A stretch of DNA of 64,000 nucleotides from Sphingomonas phyllosphaerae. GTDB lineage: Bacteria > Pseudomonadota > Alphaproteobacteria > Sphingomonadales > Sphingomonadaceae. Shown here piece by piece: positions 29,081 to 36,974 of this stretch. Position 1 is the first letter of the stretch, and each line of letters starts with the position of its first letter. The stretch is taken from contig JAQIJC010000001.1 in assembly GCA_036946405.1 (NCBI GenBank), forward strand, positions 1,495,001 to 1,559,000, read 5' to 3'. The position numbers and the translations under genes were made by a program. The notes under the pieces are model-generated. The model worked only from the letters and a program-made list of their open reading frames with translations. It was not told the origin of the DNA and ran no database searches.

Positions 29081-30577
29081 GTGTCGCCCAAGCTGCCGCC
29101 ATACCTGCGCTCCCTTCTCACGGCTAACATAGTCGACGATTATACAGATGGATCGTCAGAGCCGACGTTGGAACGTTGGGTTCGAGAATACGCTCGTCAA
29201 ATGCGGGTTAGGTTGCGTCGTGCCGCTAGCGGTAACCGGATCGCGGCTGACCGCTTCGCCCGGGCCAAGTCTCGAGCCGCCCTCCGCGGACTCCGCAAGG
29301 AGCGGCCGCGACAGCTTGAGAAGGATGTCCTCATCTCACGCTATCGTCCATCTCCGATACTAGATGCTTTAGTTCCTCAGCGTCGTCAGCGATGGGTAGA
29401 CATCATGCGCCGCGACCAATTGTTGCATCCGAACTCGATAGAAGTGCATAATTTTTCCTTTCTAACCCACCCCAACGAGACATTGGCAGCACTAAAAAAA
29501 ATTGGTGAGTTCGAATCACGAGAACTCCGAGCTGTTATCAACTTTCGTGACCCACACTGCCTCGACGCGGGATCATTCCTCGTTCTAGCGGAGGTGTGGC
29601 CCCGAATGGCTCCGGTATTTGTTGGCGGACACATGGCGCGGTCTATTCAGCGCGTGCTCAGCGCCACAGGCGTCAGCCGCAACAACCGCATGCGCATGCG
29701 GGGAGTGCCTGGGGATGGGAAGGAGCAAGGAGAGAAAGTTGCCGACGTGTGGCCATTCCCGCTCCAGCGCCGTCGTCCGGCCTTATCGTCGAGATCAGCA
29801 ACGGTGCATCTCGACCCGCAGGCACGAGAGATCGCCTGCGGCCGGTTCTGCGATGCAGTGGACGATTGGCTTGGTGTGCCCGAGATTGACCAGCAGCTGA
29901 CGTTTGAGGGGAAGGGATGGCTTGCCAGCATTATCGGCGAGTTGCTGGATAACGCGGAACGCCACAGTCAGCCCGGTTCGAACGACGGGGATTGGTCTAC
30001 CACGGCATTTATGGTCCGTAGGACGATCGACGGGAAGGCTGTCCTGAAATGCTACATCGCCTTTCTCAGCGTCGGAAGGTCCTTCGCTGACAGTCTTGAG
30101 GACGCGGCCTCGGACGTACGAGAATCGCTGAAGGAATATGTCGACCGTCATGCGGGTTGCGGCCTGTCGCCAGCCTCGCTTGCGACGGTATATGCGCTTC
30201 AGGATACTATTACGTGCGATCCGGCTGCTCGTGAAGCGCGGTCGGGCGGCACCGGGCTTCAGGACGTGCTCACGTTCGTCCATGCTTTGGCCGGAGATGG
30301 TCCAGCATCAGCCGACTCGCGAGTGACCATTGTCTCAGGAAAGACGTGCATCGCGCTCACGAGCGATTATATACCCGGAGCTAGGAGAGGCGAGAAGCAG
30401 CCCCGACTCCAGTGGTGCAACAAGGACAACACGAGCGAATCTCCGCCGGACCGGGCGGTTGTATGCGATCTCGTGGAGCGTTTCGCAGGAACGCTCGTTT
30501 CAGTGGCGTTCACGTTGGATCCGGAATATCTCGCCGCGACCGTGGAGATTGACGAACATGCCAACGATCGATCTTGA
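29081..30577 (+). CDS. GHKL-type ATPase with STAS-like segment (system gene A)
   Basis: 498 residues, GTG start. Residues about 40-110 are basic (many Arg), about 116-198 look like a STAS-type alpha/beta segment (IEVHNFSFLTH, then AVINFRDPHCLDAGSFLVLA), and the C-terminal part is a GHKL ATP-binding fold with N-box GELLDNAERHS (286-296) and G2 box SGGTGL (388-393). The G1 box is degenerate (AFLSVGRSFADS), and no HisKA phosphoacceptor helix or sensor was found, so it is not an ordinary sensor kinase. It overlaps the STAS-like gene by 20 bp. A partner-switching kinase or ATP-driven sensor is the simplest reading. Confidence 0.75.
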   Translation: MSPKLPPYLRSLLTANIVDDYTDGSSEPTLERWVREYARQMRVRLRRAASGNRIAADRFARAKSRAALRGLRKERPRQLEKDVLISRYRPSPILDALVPQRRQRWVDIMRRDQLLHPNSIEVHNFSFLTHPNETLAALKKIGEFESRELRAVINFRDPHCLDAGSFLVLAEVWPRMAPVFVGGHMARSIQRVLSATGVSRNNRMRMRGVPGDGKEQGEKVADVWPFPLQRRRPALSSRSATVHLDPQAREIACGRFCDAVDDWLGVPEIDQQLTFEGKGWLASIIGELLDNAERHSQPGSNDGDWSTTAFMVRRTIDGKAVLKCYIAFLSVGRSFADSLEDAASDVRESLKEYVDRHAGCGLSPASLATVYALQDTITCDPAAREARSGGTGLQDVLTFVHALAGDGPASADSRVTIVSGKTCIALTSDYIPGARRGEKQPRLQWCNKDNTSESPPDRAVVCDLVERFAGTLVSVAFTLDPEYLAATVEIDEHANDRS

Positions 30578-30890
30578 GGCGCTGACCGGCGAGGGCCGCG
30601 TACAGAACCTGAGCGGCCGCCTTAGAGGCTTGGCGGCACGCGAGTTGTTTCAAGTCGACGCGCTGGACCACGAGGATGCACCTGTCGAAGTTCGCGTCCC
30701 AGATTATGTGTATTCTCTAACCCCGTCCTTTTTTCAGGGATTGTTCGGCCGTAGCGTTCAAACATTCGGTCAAAGCGAAGCGTCGTTTCGCCGACACTTT
30801 CATTTTGTCGCACCCGCGATCGTGCTTCAGCAGATCGAACAGGGGCTCTCGGCTGCTCTTACCAGTCGGAATCTTGGCGACGTTAACTGA
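30558..30890 (+). CDS. STAS-like protein, DUF4325 type (system gene B)
   Basis: 110 residues from the ATG at 30558, overlapping the ATPase gene by 20 bp. The core PVEVRVPDYVYSLTPSFFQG followed by LFGRSV fits the STAS-like DUF4325 pattern (strand, then a loop with Ser/Thr-Pro-Ser-Phe and a helix), and RRHFHFVAPAIVLQQIEQGL forms the C-terminal helices. DUF4325 proteins often sit next to stand-alone GHKL ATPases. By analogy with SpoIIAA/RsbV the Ser/Thr loop could be a phosphorylation switch; this is inference. Confidence 0.7.
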   Translation: MPTIDLEALTGEGRVQNLSGRLRGLAARELFQVDALDHEDAPVEVRVPDYVYSLTPSFFQGLFGRSVQTFGQSEASFRRHFHFVAPAIVLQQIEQGLSAALTSRNLGDVN

Positions 30891-30902
30891 GCCGTCTTAC
30901 CG

Positions 30903-31442
30903 GTGGAGACGAAGGATTACATCTCTCTCGGCCTGTCCTCCGCTGCGCTAATCACGACCATCGTGTGGAATATAGCCAATAGGCGCCACACCGATAACGT
31001 TGCTCGCCAGACACGAAGCGATAGCTTTCACCTGGACGAGTGGAAGGCGAAGCGGTCTGAGATTATGAAGGCGCTCAGAGAGGTCGAGGCCGGGTTCGCC
31101 CGGCTACATGCTCTTACAAAAGGCGCGCACGCTCCCAGGGAACTCAAGGAAGAAATTTCCAAAGAGGGCCGTGACCTGACCATCGCGCATCAGGCACTTA
31201 TTAGGGAACTCGAACGGGTCGACCCGGCATGGGGAGACTTGGCTTACGGCAACATTGACGCTGACGGCGAGCGCGACTGGGACCGTGTTCACACCGCAAT
31301 CGACGGCGCGAGACAAGCGAGATCTGCGGACCTTGGGCGAGTGGCGCTGGCAACGCTAACGCAGCACGCGCAATCCCTTAGATCCGGCGTTGAGGAGGAA
31401 CTGGCCATTAAGACTGCCGAGCACAATCCTATTAAACTGTGA
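30903..31442 (+). CDS. Membrane-anchored coiled-coil protein (system gene C)
   Basis: 179 residues, GTG start 12 bp after gene B with a weak ribosome binding site. One N-terminal transmembrane helix (about 6-26, ISLGLSSAALITTIVWNIAN) with a short outside segment, then a long charged, helical cytoplasmic part (ERVDPAWGDL, DGARQARSADLG). No enzymatic motif. As third gene behind an ATPase and a STAS-like protein it could be a membrane effector or docking subunit. No family recognised. Confidence 0.65.
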   Translation: METKDYISLGLSSAALITTIVWNIANRRHTDNVARQTRSDSFHLDEWKAKRSEIMKALREVEAGFARLHALTKGAHAPRELKEEISKEGRDLTIAHQALIRELERVDPAWGDLAYGNIDADGERDWDRVHTAIDGARQARSADLGRVALATLTQHAQSLRSGVEEELAIKTAEHNPIKL

Positions 31443-31595
31443 CAACCTGCGCTTAGCCGGATGCCAGTTCAAGCGGCCACCGCCGGCACCCTCCTCGCGC
31501 CGACCCCGCATACTCAAAATTCGCCGCACTCATGTTTCGCTGACACGAATTACCACCTGACGCCATCCATCCGAGGTTGGCTTAAACGTGCATTA
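31443..31595. other. Gap between convergent genes
   Basis: 153 bp between the membrane protein gene and the end of the minus-strand phage-like operon. No clear intrinsic terminator, repeat or gene was seen. Confidence 0.5.
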
Positions 31596-32189
31596 TCAGC
31601 AGACGAACATCGCCTCAACGATCGCCTGCATTAGCACACCGCGTGGCACGGGCACGCTTACCGACGTCCATCCCGCGTTCTGCGCCCGACGAAGCCCATA
31701 AAGACCAATCCACGATCGACCATGCTGCCGCCAGGCACGCTGCAACGCCGCCACCGGCATCAGCACGCACGTCGCTGCCGGCGCATGCGCGTACGCGATG
31801 AAGTCCGCGGCTAGCGGCTTCTGCACCCAGCCAGGCGACTTGCGCACCTCGTCCGACCATCGCTCCAGCAGGACGTCGGGCCAATCCTCGGTCCTGATCT
31901 TTTCGTCGACGGTGTAGGTTCGCCCGCACGCGAGCGTCAGCAGGCGATCGATGCCGCCGCGCTGTGCCCATCCGTCATGCTCGACAGCGACCGCCGACAT
32001 CAGCGTCGGGAATGCGCGGCGGTATATGGGGAGCCACCAATCCGGCCCGTACTGCGCCGCCAGCGCGTGACTGTCCTCGAACCGATGCACGCGGTTGAAG
32101 CCCGAAGTCCGCGCATGGCGAGCGATAGGCTGGTGGATGACGCGGCCGGGTGACGCCGGCTGCCACGGTGCGGTGCTATTGATCGCCAT
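31596..32189 (-). CDS. Putative PD-(D/E)XK nuclease-like phage protein
   Basis: 197 residues from the ATG at 32189. The central part RGGIDRLLTLACGRTYTVDE followed by KIR gives an Asp, then Glu-x-Lys 16 residues later, the arrangement of PD-(D/E)XK nucleases; Trp-rich segments flank it. No closer family recognised. It is the last gene of the overlapping minus-strand operon, overlapping its predecessor by 14 bp. A role in DNA processing of the element or in restriction is possible. Confidence 0.55.
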   Translation of the reverse strand: MAINSTAPWQPASPGRVIHQPIARHARTSGFNRVHRFEDSHALAAQYGPDWWLPIYRRAFPTLMSAVAVEHDGWAQRGGIDRLLTLACGRTYTVDEKIRTEDWPDVLLERWSDEVRKSPGWVQKPLAADFIAYAHAPAATCVLMPVAALQRAWRQHGRSWIGLYGLRRAQNAGWTSVSVPVPRGVLMQAIVEAMFVC

Positions 32190-32451
32190 CACGGTCGTCC
32201 TCGCGGTCGTGGGTGTCTTCGTCGTCGTCGCGCAGATCCTCCAGGTCCGGATCGCCGTCGATCTGGTCCATGCGATCGATCATGCGCTCAGTCAGGCGGG
32301 CCAGCTCGTCACGCGGCAAAACCGGAATCGCCGCGAACAGCGACCCCGTGCCGGGTAAATTGCTGGGTCGGCTCCACGCTCGTCGTCGCTCCCGCCGCCA
32401 CCGGGGACGGCGTTGCGGTGGCGGCGCAGGCGTGTGGAAGGCATGACCCAT
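32176..32451 (-). CDS. Small acidic-tail protein of phage-like operon
   Basis: 91 residues from the ATG at 32451. N-terminal half rich in Arg/Pro/Trp, then a regular helix IPVLPRDELARLTERMIDRM and a strongly acidic tail (DLEDLRDDDEDTHDREDD). The DELARLTERMIDRMDQIDGD segment is a motif common in short sphingomonad phage-type proteins. Overlaps the Cys-rich protein gene by 1 bp and the nuclease-like gene by 14 bp. Function unknown. Confidence 0.6.
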   Translation of the reverse strand: MGHAFHTPAPPPQRRPRWRRERRRAWSRPSNLPGTGSLFAAIPVLPRDELARLTERMIDRMDQIDGDPDLEDLRDDDEDTHDREDDRDGDQ

Positions 32452-32801
32452 CAGGCGCTCCCAGCCGCCACGCTGTAGCATCGACCATCATGCTGCAACG
32501 TCTGGCCATTCTCCGACAGCGCGCGCTGATGCGCCCGCCACAAATCCCAAACAGCGCCCGTCATGATCGCGCACCGGAGGTCGCACTGACCGCAGGCCCG
32601 CTCGCATGATGGTTCGGCGCAGATCATGGCGTCTGGCCGCTTCGGTGATCGCCGGTGTCCGTCCAGCGCGTCACGCGCTACCTTCAATCGCCTTGCCGTC
32701 TCCTCAGGCGGATCTCTGGTTTCCCACAGCGGAAAATTCCTGACGGGCCGGTCCGGCACGCGGTTGTCGGCCAGCGGGCGGATGTGTTCGAAGCCCTTCA
32801 T
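32451..32801 (-). CDS. Cys-cluster protein of phage-like operon
   Basis: 116 residues. A compact cysteine group CAEPSCERACGQCDLRC (about 61-77) suggests a small zinc or metal knuckle in the middle of an otherwise polar protein. Start overlaps the preceding stop by 4 nt. No family recognised. Confidence 0.6.
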   Translation of the reverse strand: MKGFEHIRPLADNRVPDRPVRNFPLWETRDPPEETARRLKVARDALDGHRRSPKRPDAMICAEPSCERACGQCDLRCAIMTGAVWDLWRAHQRALSENGQTLQHDGRCYSVAAGSA

Positions 32802-33034
32802 TGCGCCACCTCCCCGAAGCTGCGCTTTTCAATTGCGGCCTTGATCGCGTCCTGCCGGTCAGGGCGCCCAATCAGCGGTGCCATGACGGTGGTCAGATCC
32901 TCCGGGTGGCAATCGTCGACCATCAGGGCGAGCCGCCGGCCGGACATCAGCGCATAGCCGCCGCCGATCTGCGTCATGGCCGTCAGCCAGACGGCTGGAT
33001 CGAACGTGTCAGGACGCTCAAGGACTGTGGCCAT
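32798..33034 (-). CDS. Hypothetical phage-like protein
   Basis: 78 residues from the ATG at 33034. Regular alpha/beta composition (DPAVWLTAMTQIGGGYALMS, then EDLTTVMAPLIGR) with no signal or membrane segment. Coupled to the next gene by an ATGA overlap. Function unknown; probably a conserved element gene. Confidence 0.6.
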   Translation of the reverse strand: MATVLERPDTFDPAVWLTAMTQIGGGYALMSGRRLALMVDDCHPEDLTTVMAPLIGRPDRQDAIKAAIEKRSFGEVAQ

Positions 33035-33035
33035 A

Positions 33036-33269
33036 TCAGCGACCCTCCCGCTTTGGCGTACGGCCGAGTTGGACGGCGAAGTGGATACCGAACCACTGGA
33101 GCTCGAAATATCGCACCGGCCCTTCGCCGCCGACGTGAAGCCGACCACCTTCGTCGACGCGGATCTCCTGCATGCGCTCGACGTAGACTTCGCCCCAGTT
33201 GTACCACGGCTCGGTGGCAGCGATGATGCGATGGAGGCCGCTACGCATCTTCATGGCGACCATCGTCAT
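33036..33269 (-). CDS. Hypothetical phage-like protein
   Basis: 77 residues. Aromatic and beta-rich (EPWYNWGEVYVERMQEIRVD, GPVRYFELQWFGIHFAVQLG). Start overlaps the upstream stop by 4 nt. No family recognised. Confidence 0.6.
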   Translation of the reverse strand: MTMVAMKMRSGLHRIIAATEPWYNWGEVYVERMQEIRVDEGGRLHVGGEGPVRYFELQWFGIHFAVQLGRTPKREGR

Positions 33270-33466
33270 GCGTCCTTTCGTTCGCGCGACAAGGCCAACA
33301 GCCTTTCGGAAAGCTGGCGTCCAAGGTTGGTGAGCCCGTTCATGGCTGCGCAGAGACGATCGTCATTCTCGACGGACGCCTGGTTGGCGATGTATGAGGC
33401 GAGCATCTGGATGGTGGCCGCATCCTGCGAAGCGAAGAACACGCCGTCGCGCTGCTGAATGTTCAT
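33266..33466 (-). CDS. Small helical phage-like protein
   Basis: 66 residues, mostly helical (ATIQMLASYIANQASVENDD), charged C-terminus. Overlaps both neighbours by 4 nt. No family recognised. Confidence 0.6.
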   Translation of the reverse strand: MNIQQRDGVFFASQDAATIQMLASYIANQASVENDDRLCAAMNGLTNLGRQLSERLLALSRERKDA

Positions 33467-33963
33467 GATCGCGCCTCCCTTGCGAGGAACGGTTCGGCTT
33501 CGGCGAGCATGGTAGCGGCATCTCGCTCGCTGATGGTTGCTCCTTCGATGTTGACGACGGCCATCAACATCAGCTTGGCCAGCATCTCGCTTTCGGTTGT
33601 GGCCGGGGTCGTCATGATGCGCCGGTCGAGCTTGTTGACGGCAACGCAGGCGGCGTCATGCGCGGCGGTGCCATCGGTCAGCGTCTCTGCGCGGTTCAGC
33701 AATGTCCTGCGCTCCACAAGCCAAGCGGCGTGTCGATTGTCGCCGGGCGTCGTGCCGTGGGTGCGTGTCGGCGTCGCCTGCGCCGCTTCATGCAGTCCAT
33801 TGCTGAGCGCCTGCGCCATCTCGCCCAATCCATCGACCGCTTCCGCTGCGACCGACGTTTCCGGCGAGGCGCCCAAAGAGTCGCTGACGAGCGCGCACAA
33901 AGCAGAGATGGACGATGCCGTGCTCGCCGCGGCGAACAGGCGCTTCTCTTCGACTTGGATCAT
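33463..33963 (-). CDS. Hypothetical helical protein of phage-like operon
   Basis: 166 residues from the ATG at 33963, one base after the lipoprotein-like gene's stop. Ala-rich helical protein (EEKRLFAAASTASSISALCA; LLNRAETLTDGTAAHDAAC). No catalytic motif seen. Function unknown. Confidence 0.6.
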   Translation of the reverse strand: MIQVEEKRLFAAASTASSISALCALVSDSLGASPETSVAAEAVDGLGEMAQALSNGLHEAAQATPTRTHGTTPGDNRHAAWLVERRTLLNRAETLTDGTAAHDAACVAVNKLDRRIMTTPATTESEMLAKLMLMAVVNIEGATISERDAATMLAEAEPFLAREARS

Positions 33964-33964
33964 C

Positions 33965-34387
33965 TCAGCGGCCCTCCGCGCTCGAGATGCGCAGAACATC
34001 GGCGTTGATCTCCCTTAGCCAGTCCCGACCGTCGCCCATCTGGTGCTCGATCATGAAAGTCAGCTTGGTACGAAGATCGGTCAGCGTAGCAGCGGGGTAG
34101 ACAGCAACGGCGTCTAGTGCCTCTGCATAGGCATCGTTCAGCGCGTTGTTCTCGTCGATGGCAGCGTTGATAGCTTTCTGCCCTACGGCATTGTCGAGAA
34201 CGAAGCGCTGATGCTGATCCACGACGCCGTCGCGCGACTTGGCGTTGGCAATCAGGGCCGCCAGATCGAGACTGGCACCATCGGACGCGGGCTCTCCGGC
34301 GGTGCTTGCGCAAGCCGTGGCCGCGACGGCGATGACGGACAGCCCCGCCGTCCCGATCAGGGTGCGGCGTGAGGTGTTAATTCCCAT
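33965..34387 (-). CDS. Tat-signal, lipoprotein-like helical protein
   Basis: 140 residues. The N-terminus SRRTLIGTAGLSVIAVAATA ending in CAS looks like a twin-arginine signal with a possible lipobox Cys; the mature part is helical. An exported protein inside an otherwise cytoplasmic phage-like operon is unusual and might modify the cell surface. No family recognised. Confidence 0.6.
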   Translation of the reverse strand: MGINTSRRTLIGTAGLSVIAVAATACASTAGEPASDGASLDLAALIANAKSRDGVVDQHQRFVLDNAVGQKAINAAIDENNALNDAYAEALDAVAVYPAATLTDLRTKLTFMIEHQMGDGRDWLREINADVLRISSAEGR

Positions 34388-34390
34388 TGC

Positions 34391-34660
34391 TCAGCCCTCC
34401 CGTGCCAGAAGGCAGCCGTTGCCGGCATGCCGAGTAAACAGACGCTCGCACGCATCGGCCGCGATTACCGCTTCGATCGCGCGCTGCTGACGCGGCGAGG
34501 ACGCGCGGTGCTCGCCGGCGAGGGCGCGGGCGTATGCGCCGTGGTTGCCGGTGCGCAGTTGCAGGCGGGCCGTGTCGACTGCGCGCGCTGTGCTGACGCT
34601 CATGCTGTTAAGGGTGCGGTTGATCTTGGCCGGGCGCACGTCCGGCGTTACGATGTTCAT
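34391..34660 (-). CDS. First gene of the minus-strand phage-like operon
   Basis: 89 residues with basic composition (VRPAKINRTLNSMSVSTARA; ERLFTRHAGNGCLLAREG) and no recognised family. It starts 136 bp from the divergent XRE regulator gene, so its promoter should lie in 34661-34796. Confidence 0.55.
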   Translation of the reverse strand: MNIVTPDVRPAKINRTLNSMSVSTARAVDTARLQLRTGNHGAYARALAGEHRASSPRQQRAIEAVIAADACERLFTRHAGNGCLLAREG

Positions 34661-34748
34661 AGCCTATCACCTCTTCTTCAGGTGGTTTGGTCAGGCCGGA
34701 CGTGGAGGGCTCAATCTCCGCATCCGGCCGTACTGATCGCTTTCATAT

Positions 34749-34762
34749 CACCGTGAACGGTG
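34749..34762. promoter_or_regulatory. Perfect palindrome in divergent promoter, likely XRE operator
   Basis: CACCGT ga ACGGTG, a perfect 6-2-6 inverted repeat midway between the phage-like operon and the XRE gene, 35 bp before the regulator start. Position and symmetry fit an operator for the dimeric regulator encoded next to it; binding is inferred. Confidence 0.6.
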
Positions 34763-34796
34763 GCAAACAAGCGCGAAGTGATTTAAATGCGATCAC

Positions 34797-35036
34797 ATGA
34801 TGAAGGTTGAGCAATGCCGGGCCGCTAGAGCCCTGCTCGACTGGTCGGCGCAGCAGTTAGCTGAGCATGCCGGGGTAGGCGTCGCCACGGTGCGTCGTTT
34901 TGAAAGCGGGAGCACCGTCGCTGACGCCTCCGTGGAAGCCCTGACCAAGGCCCTAGTTGCGGCGGGGATTAGCTTGATCCCCGCTGGTGAGGCTTCACCC
35001 GTCGGCGGTGCGGGCGTCCGCCTCACCGCGCGGTAA
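34797..35036 (+). CDS. XRE-family transcriptional regulator
   Basis: 79 residues (a second ATG follows immediately). Single helix-turn-helix: ARALLDWSAQQLAEHAGVGV then ATVRRFESGSTVADASVEAL, the usual XRE pattern with recognition helix around VATVRRFESG. It faces the minus-strand operon across a short promoter region holding a perfect palindrome, the layout of a phage-type repressor switch. Confidence 0.85.
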   Translation: MMKVEQCRAARALLDWSAQQLAEHAGVGVATVRRFESGSTVADASVEALTKALVAAGISLIPAGEASPVGGAGVRLTAR

Positions 35037-35040
35037 CATT

Positions 35041-35511
35041 GTGGATTTGCCCAGCAACCTTCGCCCGTTTGCAGCTGCCGCGATCCCTTTCGCAGCGGTG
35101 ATCGCCTTTGCATCGTCGCCATTGATCCGCTTTGCCGACCCGACGTGGGTTTGGGCTGGAGGCTACAGCCTAGCTCTTGGCTTGGCGTTGATTCTCCTGT
35201 GGGCGACAGTCGACATCAAGGCGGAGTGGGCAGGATGGATCGGGGGTGCTTTCTTCTTGGTAGGCGCGGCAATGCTTTTCCGTGTCGGGGACCGAGCCAC
35301 AATCCTCTCGAAGGCGAACGACCGTAGGTGTCTCACCATCCAGCAGGATATGCTCAGCGCGCACCCGCGTCTTGCGAATGGGCACGACATCTTTCAGGCG
35401 CTTGGCTGTCAGCCGCAAGGGACAGAGGATCAGATCCGCGTGCCACCCACAGATCGTGAGCGGCTTGCGCGAAGGCCTCTTCCATGGGGCGGATACCCGC
35501 CCTCGCCTTGA
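35041..35511 (+). CDS. Three-helix membrane protein, unknown
   Basis: 156 residues from the GTG at 35041, 4 bp after the regulator gene. Three predicted membrane segments: PFAAAAIPFAAVIAFASS, WAGGYSLALGLALILLW and IGGAFFLVGAAMLF, followed by a soluble C-terminal 60 residues with two Cys. No family recognised. Probably co-transcribed with the XRE gene. Confidence 0.55.
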   Translation: MDLPSNLRPFAAAAIPFAAVIAFASSPLIRFADPTWVWAGGYSLALGLALILLWATVDIKAEWAGWIGGAFFLVGAAMLFRVGDRATILSKANDRRCLTIQQDMLSAHPRLANGHDIFQALGCQPQGTEDQIRVPPTDRERLARRPLPWGGYPPSP

Positions 35512-35796
35512 ACGAAGGTCTACGATCATCAACGGCAAGTCGCGCCACCCACACCTAAGCGCAGACGGCGCGACCTGCTGTCCGTGGGGTAAAAGCACCC
35601 CGCTCGCGCTCATGACGGGCAATCGTGGAGAGAAGATGGCGATCGGGCGGCAAGCGCGCCTCGCTCCAAGGGGAGTTAAGCCATGAGCGAGGCGCGGCAG
35701 GTCCGTAGCGACCTGAGCGTAGTGTGCATGGGGCTGACCGAGGAAGCAATTCCCGGCGGCGCGCATCCTGTCGCGGTTACCGGGCATTATGTCGCC

Positions 35797-36336
35797 ATGC
35801 CACGTAAGCTGAAGGTCTTCCGCACGTCTACCGGTTTTCACGACGCTTACGTTGCAGCGCCTAGCCGCAAGGCGGCCTTGGAGGCGTGGGGCGCTGATGT
35901 TGACCTTTTCGCTCGCGGCGCGGCGGAGGAGGTCAGCGATCCCGGCTTGATGGAGGAGGCGCTCGCCCGACCCGGGGAGATCGTCCGCAAGGTGCGCGGA
36001 ACGATGGAGGAGCATTTTGCTGCAATGCCCGACGAGCCAACTCGGTCGAACAAGGACGACGACGCAGAACCAGCCAAGAGGAAGCCGGCAGCGAAGGCAA
36101 AGCCGGTGCCTCGGCCATCTCGGTCGAAGTTGGATGAGGCCGAACACGCCTTTCAAGCGGAAGAGGCCCGCTATGAAGCGGCGCGGCGGGATCTGATGGA
36201 TAGCGAGGCGTCATTACGGGCCGAGCGTCAGGCGCTAGACGCTAAGCACGAACGGGAGCGCAGGCAACTCGAAGACGCACGCAGCGAGCAGGAGGCCAAA
36301 TACAAGCGCGCTGTTGAAAGGTGGCAGGCTAATTAG
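35797..36336 (+). CDS. Sphingomonad protein commonly named TolA-like
   Basis: 179 residues from the ATG at 35797. PRKLKVFRTSTGFHDAYVAA followed by APSRKAALEAWGADVDLFARG is the conserved start of a sphingomonad family annotated as cell envelope biogenesis protein TolA; the C-terminal half is a highly charged helix (ARYEAARRDLMDSEASLRAE). The TolA name reflects the coiled-coil composition only. An in-frame ATG at 35683 has a stronger ribosome binding site (AAGGGGAG) and would add 38 residues, so the true start is open. Confidence 0.75.
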   Translation: MPRKLKVFRTSTGFHDAYVAAPSRKAALEAWGADVDLFARGAAEEVSDPGLMEEALARPGEIVRKVRGTMEEHFAAMPDEPTRSNKDDDAEPAKRKPAAKAKPVPRPSRSKLDEAEHAFQAEEARYEAARRDLMDSEASLRAERQALDAKHERERRQLEDARSEQEAKYKRAVERWQAN

Positions 36337-36448
36337 AGCTGAAGTGGCGGCGGTCATCGCAATCGACACATGACCAGTAATTCACTATTCGCATCATGGA
36401 TGCAGGCGTAACTTCTTCGAGCCCGATCAACGGGCAGGAGGATGTTGA

Positions 36449-36646
36449 ATGCGCCGTTTCATCGCTGCTGCTGCTGCCCTCACGCTGGTGGCTGGCTCCG
36501 CGCCCGCTCTCGCTGCACCATGCAAAGACCCGAAGACGGGCAAATTCGTGAAGTGCGCGACGGCCCCCGCGAAGCCGACACGGTGCAAGGACGCCAAGGG
36601 CAAGTTCGCCAAGTGTGGCACAGCCGGAGCGAAGCCGGTTAGCTGA
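36449..36646 (+). CDS. Small secreted Cys-rich repeat protein
   Basis: 65 residues with a clear signal peptide (RRFIAAAAALTLVAGSAPAL, cut after ALA) and a mature part with two similar units: CKDPKTGKFVKCATAPAKPT and CKDAKGKFAKCGTAGAKPV. Four cysteines could form two small loops. Good ribosome binding site (GGAGGATGTTG). Such peptides are common in sphingomonads; function unknown. Confidence 0.75.
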   Translation: MRRFIAAAAALTLVAGSAPALAAPCKDPKTGKFVKCATAPAKPTRCKDAKGKFAKCGTAGAKPVS

Positions 36647-36731
36647 TCCAGCCCCAGATCATTGCGATCGTGCTGGCGGCGATCAGCACGCCAAGCACGA
36701 TCGCTTCTGCTCGGTGCAGATGCTCCCTCAC
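36639..36731 (-). CDS. 30-residue single-pass membrane peptide
   Basis: GTG start overlapping the stop of the DUF6961-like gene by 4 nt (GTGA), giving MREHLHRAEAIVLGVLIAAS then TIAMIWGWIS. One hydrophobic helix. Its end overlaps the convergent secreted-peptide gene by 8 bp. Small size keeps confidence moderate, but coupled translation supports it. Confidence 0.55.
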   Translation of the reverse strand: MREHLHRAEAIVLGVLIAASTIAMIWGWIS

Positions 36732-36910
36732 TGACGCGTCGCGCACATCAGATCATCCAGTCGGGCCGCTATCGCCTTGAAGCGCTCAACGCCTTCCACG
36801 TCGCCGGTCAGCGCCAGCGCACCGAGGCGCTCAGCTACCCAGCGCGGCACGTGGTCGCCGTATCGCTTCTGGATCGCAAGCGCTTCTGCAAGCCGCCAGT
36901 CAATGTTCAT
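36728..36910 (-). CDS. DUF6961-like small protein
   Basis: 60 residues from the ATG at 36910. The pattern WRLAEALAIQKRYGDHVPRW then VAERLGALALTGDVEGVERF matches a small sphingomonad family (VAERIGALALAGD). All helical, no catalytic residues evident. Followed with a 4-nt overlap by a membrane peptide gene. Confidence 0.7.
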   Translation of the reverse strand: MNIDWRLAEALAIQKRYGDHVPRWVAERLGALALTGDVEGVERFKAIAARLDDLMCATRQ

Positions 36911-36974
36911 TGAGTGCACCGCGAAGGACGGCCCGAGCCGAAGCCGTTTGATACCGTTCGGCTTCGGCTTAGAA

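Noticed and set aside
29081-30577. Ordinary two-component histidine kinase
   Set aside because: No HisKA phosphoacceptor helix, no sensor or membrane domain, and no response regulator nearby.
35170-36156. 328-codon minus-strand frame
   Set aside because: Overlaps two better-supported plus-strand genes and has shadow-like composition.
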